DNA of 17,309 nt from DATFJC01 sp035269445 (GCA_035269445.1 DATFJC010000007.1:1-17309), one strand, 5' to 3'. Positions 6,974 through 14,902 are shown, counted from the stretch's first letter. The notes: generated by a model from the letters alone, not told the origin. Numbers and translations are program-made.

Positions 6974-7948
6974 TTAAGATTTTATTTTTTTGGCTATTTT
7001 ATAGAGAAAATACCAAAAAGAATTAAAAATTATATCAAAAGTACCAGGATAAGTTTTATCTTGGCTCCCAAAACTTCTTTTAAAACGGGTAAGTCCGGGC
7101 CATTTAGTTTCATCAATCCCCCAAAAATCATAATATTTAAAACCTTTTTCTTTAGCATCCTTTATAATATTCCAATGAAGCCTATGAGGAGCCATCACCT
7201 TTTTATGCCTTCTAGAAGAAGCGCCATGTAAATAAAAACAGCCATCATTAAAATAAGCTACAATATGAGCTGCAATGGGAAATTCTTTAAAATCAGCAAT
7301 ATAAAGATCTACATTTTCTTGCTTTAAAAGTTTTTTATAATAAGAATCATTATAACCTTTAAAATCTTCTCTTTGAGTGGTGGCCCTTAATAATTTTAAG
7401 AAAACATTAATATCTTTAAGATCTTTCGCCTTGTAGGTTTTAACCCCTTTTCTCTCAGCCAAACGAATATTATACCTCGTCTTAGAATGCATATTTGATA
7501 AAATATCATTTAAGTCTTGATCAAGGTTTAAAATAGTGGTTTTTTTAGGCTGGTTTGGTTTTACTTTTAAAAAGCTATAATCTAAATTATTAAAAATATT
7601 TTTATCAAAAGGCTCTACTTTTAAAAAAATGGGCTTATCTTTTTTAAAATTTTTATTTATTTCTAAAACAAACTTAGCAAAAATATTATTTTTTCTTTTA
7701 TTGGTTAAGCTATTTTTAAAAATAGGACCTCGTGGAATATAAAAATAACTTTTACCAAAAACTAAGGCTTTTTTTATAATTAAAGCAGTTAATAAGATTT
7801 CTCCTTTTTCCATTAAAGCAATAGGATAAACACTTTTTCCTAAAGATTTTTGAAAACCTCCCCACTGCCATGACTCTAATAAACCAGCCTTGTTTGATTT
7901 AACAAATGCTTGCCATTTTTCCTTATTTTTAACCAATTGGAGATTCAT
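6974..7948 (-). CDS. FemABX family peptidyltransferase (peptidoglycan bridge formation)
   Basis: FemABX enzymes use aminoacyl-tRNA to add residues to the Lys side chain of lipid-linked peptidoglycan precursors. The 324-aa protein has two GNAT-like halves. Landmarks are the N-terminal ESWQWGGFQKSLG (25-37), the MHSKTRYNIRLAERKGV segment (153-169), LHGASSRRHKK (240-250), and the C-terminal FWGIDE and WPGLTRFKRSFG stretch (275-294). It lacks the coiled-coil arm of staphylococcal FemA, as in FemX. The transferred amino acid cannot be read from sequence. Co-transcription with a D,D-carboxypeptidase supports an envelope role. The hydrophobic aromatic-rich C terminus (303-320) may touch the membrane. 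Confidence 0.9.
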   Translation of the reverse strand: MNLQLVKNKEKWQAFVKSNKAGLLESWQWGGFQKSLGKSVYPIALMEKGEILLTALIIKKALVFGKSYFYIPRGPIFKNSLTNKRKNNIFAKFVLEINKNFKKDKPIFLKVEPFDKNIFNNLDYSFLKVKPNQPKKTTILNLDQDLNDILSNMHSKTRYNIRLAERKGVKTYKAKDLKDINVFLKLLRATTQREDFKGYNDSYYKKLLKQENVDLYIADFKEFPIAAHIVAYFNDGCFYLHGASSRRHKKVMAPHRLHWNIIKDAKEKGFKYYDFWGIDETKWPGLTRFKRSFGSQDKTYPGTFDIIFNSFWYFLYKIAKKIKS

Positions 7949-7969
7949 AAAATCTTATTAAATTAATTG

Positions 7970-8731
7970 CTAATTTTTAAGATATTTAAATCTTAATAAC
8001 TTATCTTTCCATTCCTTGGCATAATCAATTCCCACTCTTTTTAAAGCTTTTATATTACTAGGATCTGGTTTTATGCCCCTATCCTCAATCCAAAGACCAG
8101 TTTGCCTTTTAGCAGGCTTATTATTAAAACTTTTATCTATTTTTAAATGTTTTGTTAATTTACCCGGCCCTTTTACAGAAAAAGTTGCTCTAATTAAAAT
8201 AGCAGCTGGAAAACCTTTTTTTTCAGTTACTATATTTAACATATAATAAACTCCGTAAACAAGATAAACATACCAAATACCTGGTTTGCCAAACATAGGG
8301 GCTGTTCTTTTGGTTTTACCCTTAGAAGCATGGGAGGCAAGATCCTTTTTACCACTATATACTTCTACTTCAGAGATAATTAGCGCTTTATCGCCTTTAA
8401 CAAGAAATTTTCCTATTAAAGATTTAGCTATCTTTTGGCTATCTTGTTTAAAAAAACTTTCATCTAAAACCTTTGAGCTAGGAAAGTTATAGCCTTCGGT
8501 ATATAAAAGATGTGCTTTTTTTAGCACACCTTGGTTAAAACCACCAAGACTTCCGTCTGATTTAATAACTCGATGACAGGGAATATTGTGATTATGATTT
8601 TTACTTAAAATGCTAGCTACTAACCTTTGTGCTTTTGGTTGACCAGCCTTTCTAGCAACTTCTTTATAGGTTAAGGTTTGACCAGAAGGAATATCTTTAA
8701 CTATCCTTTTAACTTGTTCTTTAAAATCCAT
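7970..8731 (-). CDS. Fusion: alkyltransferase (MGMT/Ogt) DNA-binding domain + AAG-type 3-methyladenine DNA glycosylase
   Basis: Two alkylation-repair modules lie in one 253-aa chain. Residues 1-80 match the C-terminal domain of O6-alkylguanine-DNA alkyltransferase, with the helix-turn-helix region and the PCHRV motif holding nucleophile Cys52. The N-terminal RNase H-like domain of full-length alkyltransferases is absent. Residues 90-253 match the AAG/MPG purine-DNA glycosylase family: Glu123 and Tyr125 in EVEVY, His134, Tyr156, Asn166 and Arg181 correspond to human Glu125, Tyr127, His136, Tyr159, Asn169 and Arg182. It may both reverse O6-alkylguanine and excise N3-alkyladenine. An in-frame TTG at 8758 would add nine residues. 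I prefer the ATG at 8731 because it gives the normal alkyltransferase N terminus and sits just after a TTTTAAT stretch as in neighbouring genes. A binding-only role for the first domain is possible. Confidence 0.88.
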   Translation of the reverse strand: MDFKEQVKRIVKDIPSGQTLTYKEVARKAGQPKAQRLVASILSKNHNHNIPCHRVIKSDGSLGGFNQGVLKKAHLLYTEGYNFPSSKVLDESFFKQDSQKIAKSLIGKFLVKGDKALIISEVEVYSGKKDLASHASKGKTKRTAPMFGKPGIWYVYLVYGVYYMLNIVTEKKGFPAAILIRATFSVKGPGKLTKHLKIDKSFNNKPAKRQTGLWIEDRGIKPDPSNIKALKRVGIDYAKEWKDKLLRFKYLKN

Positions 8732-8769
8732 ATTAAAACTATTTTTAGTAAAGACCAATAAATTATTTT

Positions 8770-9804
8770 TTATTTTTCCAAATAAATTGTTTGAGTGGGA
8801 AAGGCAAAAGAAAGCTCTAATTCCTTAAAAGATTTTCTTATATTTAAGAGTATTTTCTCGTGAATCTCACGATAAACATTAAAATCAGGTGATTCAATAT
8901 AATAAACCGCTTCAAATTTAAGACTAGAGTCTCCAAATTCTATAAAATTAATCCTGTCCAATCTAGCCTTTTGAGTTTTCTTAATAATCTCTGCAACTGC
9001 TTTTTTTGCTTTTTGTAACCTATCTTGAGGAGTATTGTATTCTAGGCCAAAATCAAAACTAACCCTTCTATCAGTCATTTTTTTAAAGTTTTGGACTCTA
9101 GCTGAAGTTAAGTCTTTATTGGAAATAATAATTTCTTCTCCTTGAAGAGACTTAATACGGGTTGTTTTAATTCCAATTTTTTCAACTATCCCCTTATAAT
9201 CGCCAACCACAATAAAATCTCCAGGCACAAAGGGCTTATCAAAATAAATAGCAAAAGAGGAAAAAAGATCTCCTAAAATATTTTGAATTGCCAAAGCTGC
9301 TGCTATTCCCCCAATTCCTAAACCAGCAATAAGAGAAGAAATATTAACCCCTAAATTAGAAAGAACAAGAAGTATTCCTAAAACCCAAACTACAATTTTT
9401 AATATAGTGCCTATTAATCTAAATGAAGATTTTTCTCCTTCTTCCACATCCTTTTTTTTATCAAGAAGATAATTAAAAAACCTTTCAACCCAAAAAGCAA
9501 TTCTGTAAACCAACCAAGCAATAAGAAGGGCGTCTAAGGCTTTGCTTAAAATAGGATTTAAATTTAATGTTTTAGCCCCAAAGTAAACACCTATATAAAA
9601 TAAAAACCAAAATCCAAAAGATTGAACCATAGAAACAGCAAAGTCATCTATATTATTTTCGGTTTTTTGGGTTATCTTTTTCAAGCGATGTAGAATTACC
9701 TTTTGAAAGATTTTTAAAACTATAACCACCCCTAAAATTATTAAAAGAAAAATAGCATAAGACTGAAATGTATTACCTAAAAATATTTTTTGCCAAAATG
9801 TCAT
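8770..9804 (-). CDS. mscS: MscS-family mechanosensitive ion channel
   Basis: Small-conductance mechanosensitive channel that releases solutes on hypo-osmotic shock. The 344-aa protein has about five hydrophobic segments (roughly 13-31, 62-79, 86-104, 128-150, 155-173). The pore-lining helix is rich in Gly and Ala (GLGIGGIAAALAI, 161-173), followed by the conserved QNILGDLFS and the beta domain (FDKPFVPGDFI, 188-198; FKKMTDRRV further on). It is longer at the N terminus than E. coli MscS (286 aa), with two extra membrane segments, as in many MscS relatives. It lies between recR and the alkylation-repair gene; no functional link to them is evident. Confidence 0.94.
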   Translation of the reverse strand: MTFWQKIFLGNTFQSYAIFLLIILGVVIVLKIFQKVILHRLKKITQKTENNIDDFAVSMVQSFGFWFLFYIGVYFGAKTLNLNPILSKALDALLIAWLVYRIAFWVERFFNYLLDKKKDVEEGEKSSFRLIGTILKIVVWVLGILLVLSNLGVNISSLIAGLGIGGIAAALAIQNILGDLFSSFAIYFDKPFVPGDFIVVGDYKGIVEKIGIKTTRIKSLQGEEIIISNKDLTSARVQNFKKMTDRRVSFDFGLEYNTPQDRLQKAKKAVAEIIKKTQKARLDRINFIEFGDSSLKFEAVYYIESPDFNVYREIHEKILLNIRKSFKELELSFAFPTQTIYLEK

Positions 9805-9833
9805 AATATAAAAAGTTTATAATTAATTAAATA

Positions 9834-10445
9834 TTAAATAGATCGCCTATTTGTTAAAGACTCTCTTAGGGTTAAATCATCCGCATAAGAAATTTCTCCG
9901 CCAGTAGGTATACCCCGAGCAATTCTAGAAAGCTTTACCTTATTTTTTAAATTTTTATTTTTTAAAATTAAATTCTTAATATATAACATAGTTCCCTCAC
10001 CCTTAGATGTAGAATTTAAAGCAAAGATTATCTCTGTTTTTTTATTATTTTTCTTTATTTTCTTGATTAAGCCATTAATATCTAGGTCTTTATCTTTTAT
10101 GTCCTTAGTGGAGTTAATTAATCCTCCTAAAACGTGATAAAGTCCATTATAATCATGAATATTTTCAAAAACATTAATTTCTTGAGGTTGAGCTAAAACT
10201 ATAATTTTATTTTTATTTCTTTTAGGATCAGCGCAAATATTACAAATTTTATCCTTGGTAAAATTACCACAATTTTCACAAAAGTTTATGTTTTTAAGAT
10301 TTAAAATATCCTTTGCCAATATTTTTCTAAAATTTTCTCTTTTTAAAAGAAACAATACAAAACGCTCTGCTGTTTTAGGACCAATGCCAGGAAGCTGACT
10401 AATGCTTTGAATTAAATTTTTAATATCTTTAGGAAAGCTAGCCAT
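9834..10445 (-). CDS. recR: Recombination mediator protein RecR
   Basis: RecR works with RecO (and RecF) to load RecA on SSB-coated single-stranded DNA. Counting from the ATG at 10445, it is 203 aa, the usual RecR size. It has the N-terminal helix-hairpin-helix LPGIGPKTAERF (18-29), a C4 zinc finger (Cys56, 59, 68, 71) and a Toprim domain (from IIVLAQPQEI at 81, with VLGG at 105 and STSKGEGT at 145-152). It ends with SRIARGIPTGGE and the Walker-B-like C-terminal motif. A further in-frame ATG at 10478 would overlap dnaB by 29 bp and add 11 residues not seen in the family. I prefer 10445, 4 bp after the dnaB stop. Confidence 0.95.
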   Translation of the reverse strand: MASFPKDIKNLIQSISQLPGIGPKTAERFVLFLLKRENFRKILAKDILNLKNINFCENCGNFTKDKICNICADPKRNKNKIIVLAQPQEINVFENIHDYNGLYHVLGGLINSTKDIKDKDLDINGLIKKIKKNNKKTEIIFALNSTSKGEGTMLYIKNLILKNKNLKNKVKLSRIARGIPTGGEISYADDLTLRESLTNRRSI

Positions 10446-10449
10446 ATTA

Positions 10450-11859
10450 TTAAAACGGTGAATCTTGTTCTTCTTCATTGCCTTGACCTTGATGTTTTTT
10501 ATCTAAGTCATTAAAGCTAGCAATTTCTTCGTTAAAGTAAAGCAAATATCTTACTCCTGCTGGACCATGTCTATGTTTACCAATGTGCAATTCAGCCACA
10601 TTTTTCTCATCTGGTGGACATTTTTTAATCCCCTTATCCCGAGACTTTCTATAAATAAACATTACCACATCAGCATCTTGTTCTAAAGAACCCGAAGCTC
10701 TTAAGTCTGATAATTTAGGAATAGCTGGAGTCCTCATTTCTGGGGAACGAGAAAGCTGAGATAGGGCTAAAACTGGAATATTTAATTCTCTAGCAACCCC
10801 TTTTAAACCTCGAGAGATTTCTGAAACCTCCTCTACTCGACCAGAATTATTAGTACTCCCAGAACTCATAAGTTGTAAGTAATCAACCACTAAAAGGCCT
10901 AAGCCGTGTTCACTTTGAAGCCTCCTTGCTTTAGTCTTTAATTCAATTAAATTAAGCATTGGTGAGTCATCAATATATATAGGGGCGTTAGAAAGACTAT
11001 CAAAAGTTTTGCCAAGTTTTTTAAAATCATCACCTTCACCGTGAGAAATATTACCCGTTCTCATTTTCCATAAGTTAACGCCTGATTCAGCACAAATCAT
11101 TCTGTCAGTTACTTGCTCTTTTGACATTTCTAAGCTAAAAACCCCGACTGGAATATTTTCATGAACTGCAGCGTGACGAGCCATATCAAGAGCTAGGGCT
11201 GACTTACCAATTGAGGGCCTAGCTGCTAAAAGAACTAATTCAGAAGGTTGAAGGCCAGCTAAATTATCATCTAATTCCTTAAATCCAGTGGGAACCCCTC
11301 TTAATTTTTTATCACCACTATCTAATTCATCCATTCTTTCAAATGCCTGATCTAAGGTCTCCTTAATACAAACAAAATTTTGTCTTAAAAACTTTTTGGA
11401 AACAGAAAATAATTTTTCTTCTGCCTTATCTAACAAGCTTGTTGTATCACCCTCTCCTTTGTCATAAGCCATTTTAATAATATCAGACGAAGAAGAAATT
11501 AATCTTCTTAAAGTTGATTTTTTTCTTACAATTTCAGCATAAGATTTAACATGGCTAGCAGTAGGAACAGTATTAGACAAACTAGCTAAATAACTTCTGC
11601 CACCAATATCTTTTAAGGCTTTTGTTTCCTCTAACTTATTTGTAACACTTAAAATATCAATGGGTTCGCCCTGCTTCCATAAATCAATCATGGCTTGATA
11701 AATTTTTTGATGATTTTTTTTATAAAAATCCTTAACATCTAAAATATCTGCTATTGTAACAATAGCATCTTTATCAATTAAAAGCGAGCCAAGCAAGGCT
11801 TGCTCCGCTTCTAGGTTTTGAGGTGGTAGTTTTTCTTCTATAGAATTATTATTAGACAT
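10450..11859 (-). CDS. dnaB: Replicative DNA helicase DnaB
   Basis: Hexameric helicase that unwinds DNA at the replication fork. The 469-aa length is normal. The N-terminal primase-interacting domain begins with LPPQNLEAEQALLGSLL (11-27). The RecA-like domain has Walker A ARPSIGKS (213-220), Walker B LLVVD (322-326) followed by YLQLM, and the late motifs SLEQDADVV (391-399) and KHRHGPAG (428-435), where the arginine finger lies. There is no intein. The last 15 residues form an acidic, Gln-rich tail. It is the first gene of the long minus-strand run and has its own upstream promoter with a leader of about 20 nt. Confidence 0.98.
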   Translation of the reverse strand: MSNNNSIEEKLPPQNLEAEQALLGSLLIDKDAIVTIADILDVKDFYKKNHQKIYQAMIDLWKQGEPIDILSVTNKLEETKALKDIGGRSYLASLSNTVPTASHVKSYAEIVRKKSTLRRLISSSSDIIKMAYDKGEGDTTSLLDKAEEKLFSVSKKFLRQNFVCIKETLDQAFERMDELDSGDKKLRGVPTGFKELDDNLAGLQPSELVLLAARPSIGKSALALDMARHAAVHENIPVGVFSLEMSKEQVTDRMICAESGVNLWKMRTGNISHGEGDDFKKLGKTFDSLSNAPIYIDDSPMLNLIELKTKARRLQSEHGLGLLVVDYLQLMSSGSTNNSGRVEEVSEISRGLKGVARELNIPVLALSQLSRSPEMRTPAIPKLSDLRASGSLEQDADVVMFIYRKSRDKGIKKCPPDEKNVAELHIGKHRHGPAGVRYLLYFNEEIASFNDLDKKHQGQGNEEEQDSPF

Positions 11860-11866
11860 AAAAGAC

Positions 11867-11895
11867 TTTACATATTCTTTTTTTTAATATATACT
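11867..11895 (+). promoter_or_regulatory. Promoter of the 71-aa gene (and possibly tRNA-Lys), overlapping the dnaB promoter
   Basis: TTTACA (11867-11872), a 17-bp spacer and TATACT (11890-11895) each match the sigma70 consensus at five of six bases. The start near 11902 leaves a leader of about 59 nt before the ATG at 11961. RNA polymerase could not occupy this site and the minus-strand site at the same time. Confidence 0.55.
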
Positions 11896-11914
11896 AAATT
11901 TAAGAAAATAGCAA
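11886..11914 (-). promoter_or_regulatory. Promoter of dnaB and the long minus-strand run
   Basis: On the minus strand TTGCTA (11909-11914), a 17-bp spacer and TATATT (11886-11891) precede dnaB. The predicted start near 11879 gives a leader of about 20 nt. The -10 box overlaps that of the opposite promoter at 11890-11895. Confidence 0.5.
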
Positions 11915-11960
11915 ACTACAAAAAAGCACATATTTTTAACAAGTTTTAAACATACTGCTT

Positions 11961-12176
11961 ATGGAAGAGTCAAATATTCAAGGCTATTCTGTTAAACATA
12001 AGTCAGGCCTAAGAAAGGGGATATTTCATCTTGACCATATTTTAAGTACTAATGAAACAGAATCAATTTTTAGAAACGCTAGAATGTCAGGTAGTATAAA
12101 ATTTGAAGACAGGGTAGGAAGAAACTATGTTTTGAAATACAAACCATTTGGAAAATATACCCTAAAAAAAAGATAA
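11961..12176 (+). CDS. Small basic protein of unknown function (71 aa)
   Basis: I do not recognise this 71-aa protein. It is hydrophilic and basic, with no membrane segment, signal peptide, Cys residue or known motif. The middle part (GIFHLDHILS, then an alternating region with GSIKFEDRVG and YVLKYKPFGKYTL) looks like a small alpha/beta or beta fold and ends in LKKR. Support for it being real: a well-formed promoter upstream, ordinary codon use, the same strand as the downstream genes, and no larger ORF on the other strand. It stops 6 bp before tRNA-Lys, so the tRNA may be processed from its transcript. No Shine-Dalgarno sequence is seen. Confidence 0.65.
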   Translation: MEESNIQGYSVKHKSGLRKGIFHLDHILSTNETESIFRNARMSGSIKFEDRVGRNYVLKYKPFGKYTLKKR

Positions 12177-12182
12177 CCTCAT

Positions 12183-12255
12183 GGGTCGCTAGCTCAATTG
12201 GTAGAGCATCAGCCTTTTAAGCTGAGGGTTCCGGGTTCGAGACCCGGGCGACTCA
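12183..12255 (+). tRNA. tRNA-Lys (anticodon UUU)
   Basis: The acceptor stem GGGTCGC pairs with GCGACTC (one G-T pair). The anticodon stem TCAGC/GCTGA holds loop CTTTTAA with anticodon TTT. The T arm is CCGGG/CCCGG around TTCGAGA. The discriminator is A255 of the 12-kb line (12255) and CCA is not encoded. A run of eight T follows immediately. Confidence 0.96.
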
Positions 12256-12275
12256 TTTTTTTTATTTTAAAAAAA

Positions 12276-12284
12276 TGTTATACT
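12276..12284 (+). promoter_or_regulatory. Extended -10 promoter giving a nearly leaderless ATPase mRNA
   Basis: The element TGTTATACT (TG at 12276-12277, -10 box TATACT at 12279-12284) is an extended -10; the region 17 bp upstream is only T-rich, with no clear -35 box. The expected start is near 12291, two bases before the ATG at 12293. Confidence 0.6.
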
Positions 12285-12292
12285 AAACTAGT

Positions 12293-14902
12293 ATGGAAAA
12301 AATATTTTGGCACAATCTAGAGATAAAACAGGCCTTAAAAAAACTAAACTCCAATCCAAAAGGATTAGAAAAGCAGCAAGTCCAAAAAAGGCTTAAAAAA
12401 TATGGCTTAAATAAACTTTTAAAAAGAAAAAGATTTTCAATATTACAAATCATTATAGGGCAATTTAAAAGCCCATTAATGTATATTTTAATAATCGCTG
12501 CCCTTATTGCCCTTATTTTAAAAGAAACCACTGACACAATAATAATTTTAGGGGCTGTTTTTATTAATGCATTTATTGGCTTTTTCCAAGAATTTAAGGC
12601 AGAAGAAACCTTTTCTCATCTCCAGAAAATGGTTCATCATAAAACTAGAGTCATTAGAAAACTAAATACAGGCACAAGCGCCACCCTAACCATAGCCTCA
12701 CAACAAGTTGTACCTGGCGATATCATATCCTTACAAGCAGGAGACATCATATCTGCTGATGCCCGCATTTTAAAAGAAAACAACCTTGAAACAAAAGAAG
12801 CCGCCCTAACAGGCGAATCAATCCCTTCTTCTAAAAATAATAAGGTCTTAGACAAAGAAACTAATTTAGCTGACCGAGAAAATATGGTTTATGCTGGAAC
12901 TTTAGTCACAAGAGGCTCTGGAAAAGCAATTGTGGTAAGTACTGGCAAAAATACTGAGGTTGGTAAAATTGCACATCTTTTAAAAACAACCAAAAATGAT
13001 AAAACTCCTCTTCAAGAAAAAATATCTAAATTAGCTAAAACACTTGGTATAATAATAGGTATATTATCTTTATCTCTTTTTGTAATAGGATTAATTTTGG
13101 GGATGGAGGTTTTTGAAATACTTTTAATTTCAATAGCCGTAGCTGTAGCTGGAATACCAGAGGGCTTACCTATTGCCGTTACTGTTGCCTTGGCAGTGGG
13201 CATGCAATTTATTTTAAAAAAGAAAGCTTTAGTAAAAAAACTTATTGCTACTGAAACATTAGGCTCTATAACAGTAATTGCTAGTGATAAAACAGGCACC
13301 TTAACAAAAGGAGAAATGGCAGTATCTAACATTATTACCTTTCAAGATAATATTTTAGAAAAAGATATTTTAAAAATGGCAATGCTTTGCAATGATGCAA
13401 ACCTTGAAAACCCTGATGAAAAAGATAATAAAAAATGGAGCCTAACTGGTGATCCAACTGAGGTAGCTTTACTTAGAAAAGCCATTAAATCAATAACAGG
13501 TTTTAGAGATATTTTAAATAATAATGAGCGTATATCAGAGATCCCCTTTGAATCAGAAATAATGTATATGGCAACTCTTTACAAAAATAAGAATGAACAA
13601 AATTATGATTTAATAGTAAAGGGTGCACCTGAAACATTAATAAACCTTTCAAACTTAGATGAAGCAAAGAAAAAAGAAATATTAGATAAAGTTACCAATC
13701 TTACTAAAAAAGGTTTAAGAGTATTGGCTTTTGCTCAAAAGAGAGTAAATATAAATGAAAAAGGAATAAAAATAAATAATAAAGATATAAATAATCTAGA
13801 CTTTAAAGGACTTATATCATTAAAAGACCCTTTAAGAAGTGATGCCAAAGATACTATAGATGCTTGTATCAAGGCTGGAATAAGACCCATTATTATAACA
13901 GGCGACCATAAATTAACTGCCCAATCTATTGGTAAAGAAATAGGCCTAATTCATTCAAGTTCAGAGGTTTTAGAAGGCAATCAAATTGATAAACTTTCTG
14001 ATAAAGAACTATCAAAAGAGCTAAAAAATACTTCTATTTTTGCTAGAGTTGAACCTAAGCATAAAATTAGAATTGTAGATATATTACAAGAGCAAGGTGA
14101 GGTAGTAGCTATGGCCGGAGATGGCGTAAATGATGCCCCAGCCTTAAAATCTGCCAACATCGGAATTGCCCTAGGCTCAGGGTCTGAAGTAACAAAAGGA
14201 ACAGCTGAAATAGTACTTTTAGATGATCGGTTTCAAACTATTGTTGATGCAATAAAGCAAGGAAGAAACATTTTTCATAATATTAAAAAAATAATTTTAT
14301 ATTTATTAACTGATACATTCACTGAATTTATATTAATTGCTGGTTCCTTAATTTTAGGCTTCCCATTACCTTTAATTGCCGCTCAAATACTTTGGGTAAA
14401 TATTATTGAAGATACAATGCCAGCAATAGCTCTTTCATATGAAAAAGAAAAAAAAGACTTTCTTTTAAAACAAAGCAAGGATGATAAAAAACAAAAATTA
14501 TTAGATAAAGAAATGAAGTTTTTAATAACTATAATTGCTATTATTACAAATATTGTACTTTTAGGACTTTACTATTATTTATATAAATCTGGCTTTGATA
14601 TAAAATATGTTAGAACAATGATTTTTGTAGGCTTAGGCATTGATACTTTGTTTTATGTTTTTTCATGTAAAAATCTTAAAAAATCTATTTGGACATATAA
14701 TCCATTTGATAACATGTTTTTAAATTTTTCAGTATTATTTGGTTGGGCAATGTTTTTTATAGCCTTATATGTTCCATTTTTTAGTAATTTATTAGAAACA
14801 GTAGCTTTGGGTTTAAGCGAGTGGCTTATACTTATAGGGCTAGGTCTATTCAAACTTGTACTTATTGAAGTTGGTAAATTGTTTTTTCTCGATCAAAAAT
14901 AA
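12293..14902 (+). CDS. Type II (P2-type) cation-transporting P-type ATPase, probable Ca2+ exporter
   Basis: ATP-driven cation pump of 869 aa with a full P2 architecture: an N-terminal cation-ATPase domain (about 1-70), actuator motif TGES (173-176), phosphorylation site DKTGTLT with Asp332, nucleotide-binding KGAPE, hinge MAGDGVNDAP (607-616), and ten predicted helices. The M4 motif PEGLP (289-293) has the Ca2+-type Glu290. An ungapped alignment of M5-M6 to SERCA from memory gives Thr675 for Asn768, Glu678 for Glu771, Asn703 for Asn796, Glu706 for Thr799 and Asp707 for Asp800; M8 has Asp784 where SERCA has Glu908. One Ca2+ site is thus standard and the other altered, so Ca2+ is the likeliest cargo but not certain. 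A CaCA antiporter gene follows after 11 bp. Confidence 0.92.
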   Translation: MEKIFWHNLEIKQALKKLNSNPKGLEKQQVQKRLKKYGLNKLLKRKRFSILQIIIGQFKSPLMYILIIAALIALILKETTDTIIILGAVFINAFIGFFQEFKAEETFSHLQKMVHHKTRVIRKLNTGTSATLTIASQQVVPGDIISLQAGDIISADARILKENNLETKEAALTGESIPSSKNNKVLDKETNLADRENMVYAGTLVTRGSGKAIVVSTGKNTEVGKIAHLLKTTKNDKTPLQEKISKLAKTLGIIIGILSLSLFVIGLILGMEVFEILLISIAVAVAGIPEGLPIAVTVALAVGMQFILKKKALVKKLIATETLGSITVIASDKTGTLTKGEMAVSNIITFQDNILEKDILKMAMLCNDANLENPDEKDNKKWSLTGDPTEVALLRKAIKSITGFRDILNNNERISEIPFESEIMYMATLYKNKNEQNYDLIVKGAPETLINLSNLDEAKKKEILDKVTNLTKKGLRVLAFAQKRVNINEKGIKINNKDINNLDFKGLISLKDPLRSDAKDTIDACIKAGIRPIIITGDHKLTAQSIGKEIGLIHSSSEVLEGNQIDKLSDKELSKELKNTSIFARVEPKHKIRIVDILQEQGEVVAMAGDGVNDAPALKSANIGIALGSGSEVTKGTAEIVLLDDRFQTIVDAIKQGRNIFHNIKKIILYLLTDTFTEFILIAGSLILGFPLPLIAAQILWVNIIEDTMPAIALSYEKEKKDFLLKQSKDDKKQKLLDKEMKFLITIIAIITNIVLLGLYYYLYKSGFDIKYVRTMIFVGLGIDTLFYVFSCKNLKKSIWTYNPFDNMFLNFSVLFGWAMFFIALYVPFFSNLLETVALGLSEWLILIGLGLFKLVLIEVGKLFFLDQK

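Noticed and set aside
8732..8758. TTG start adding nine residues to the alkyltransferase-glycosylase fusion
   Set aside because: TTG is unnecessary. The ATG at 8731 gives the usual alkyltransferase start and the same T/A-rich upstream context as neighbouring genes.
10443..10478. recR start 11 codons upstream, overlapping the end of dnaB by 29 bp
   Set aside because: The extra residues (MKKNKIHRFNN) are not part of the RecR family N terminus, and the internal ATG at 10445 gives the normal 203-aa protein 4 bp after the dnaB stop.
12283..13332. Several open frames antisense to the P-type ATPase (for example 12283-12537, 12637-12855, 13012-13332)
   Set aside because: They are shadows of a strongly conserved gene, with hydrophobic or low-complexity translations, no start context and no recognisable family.
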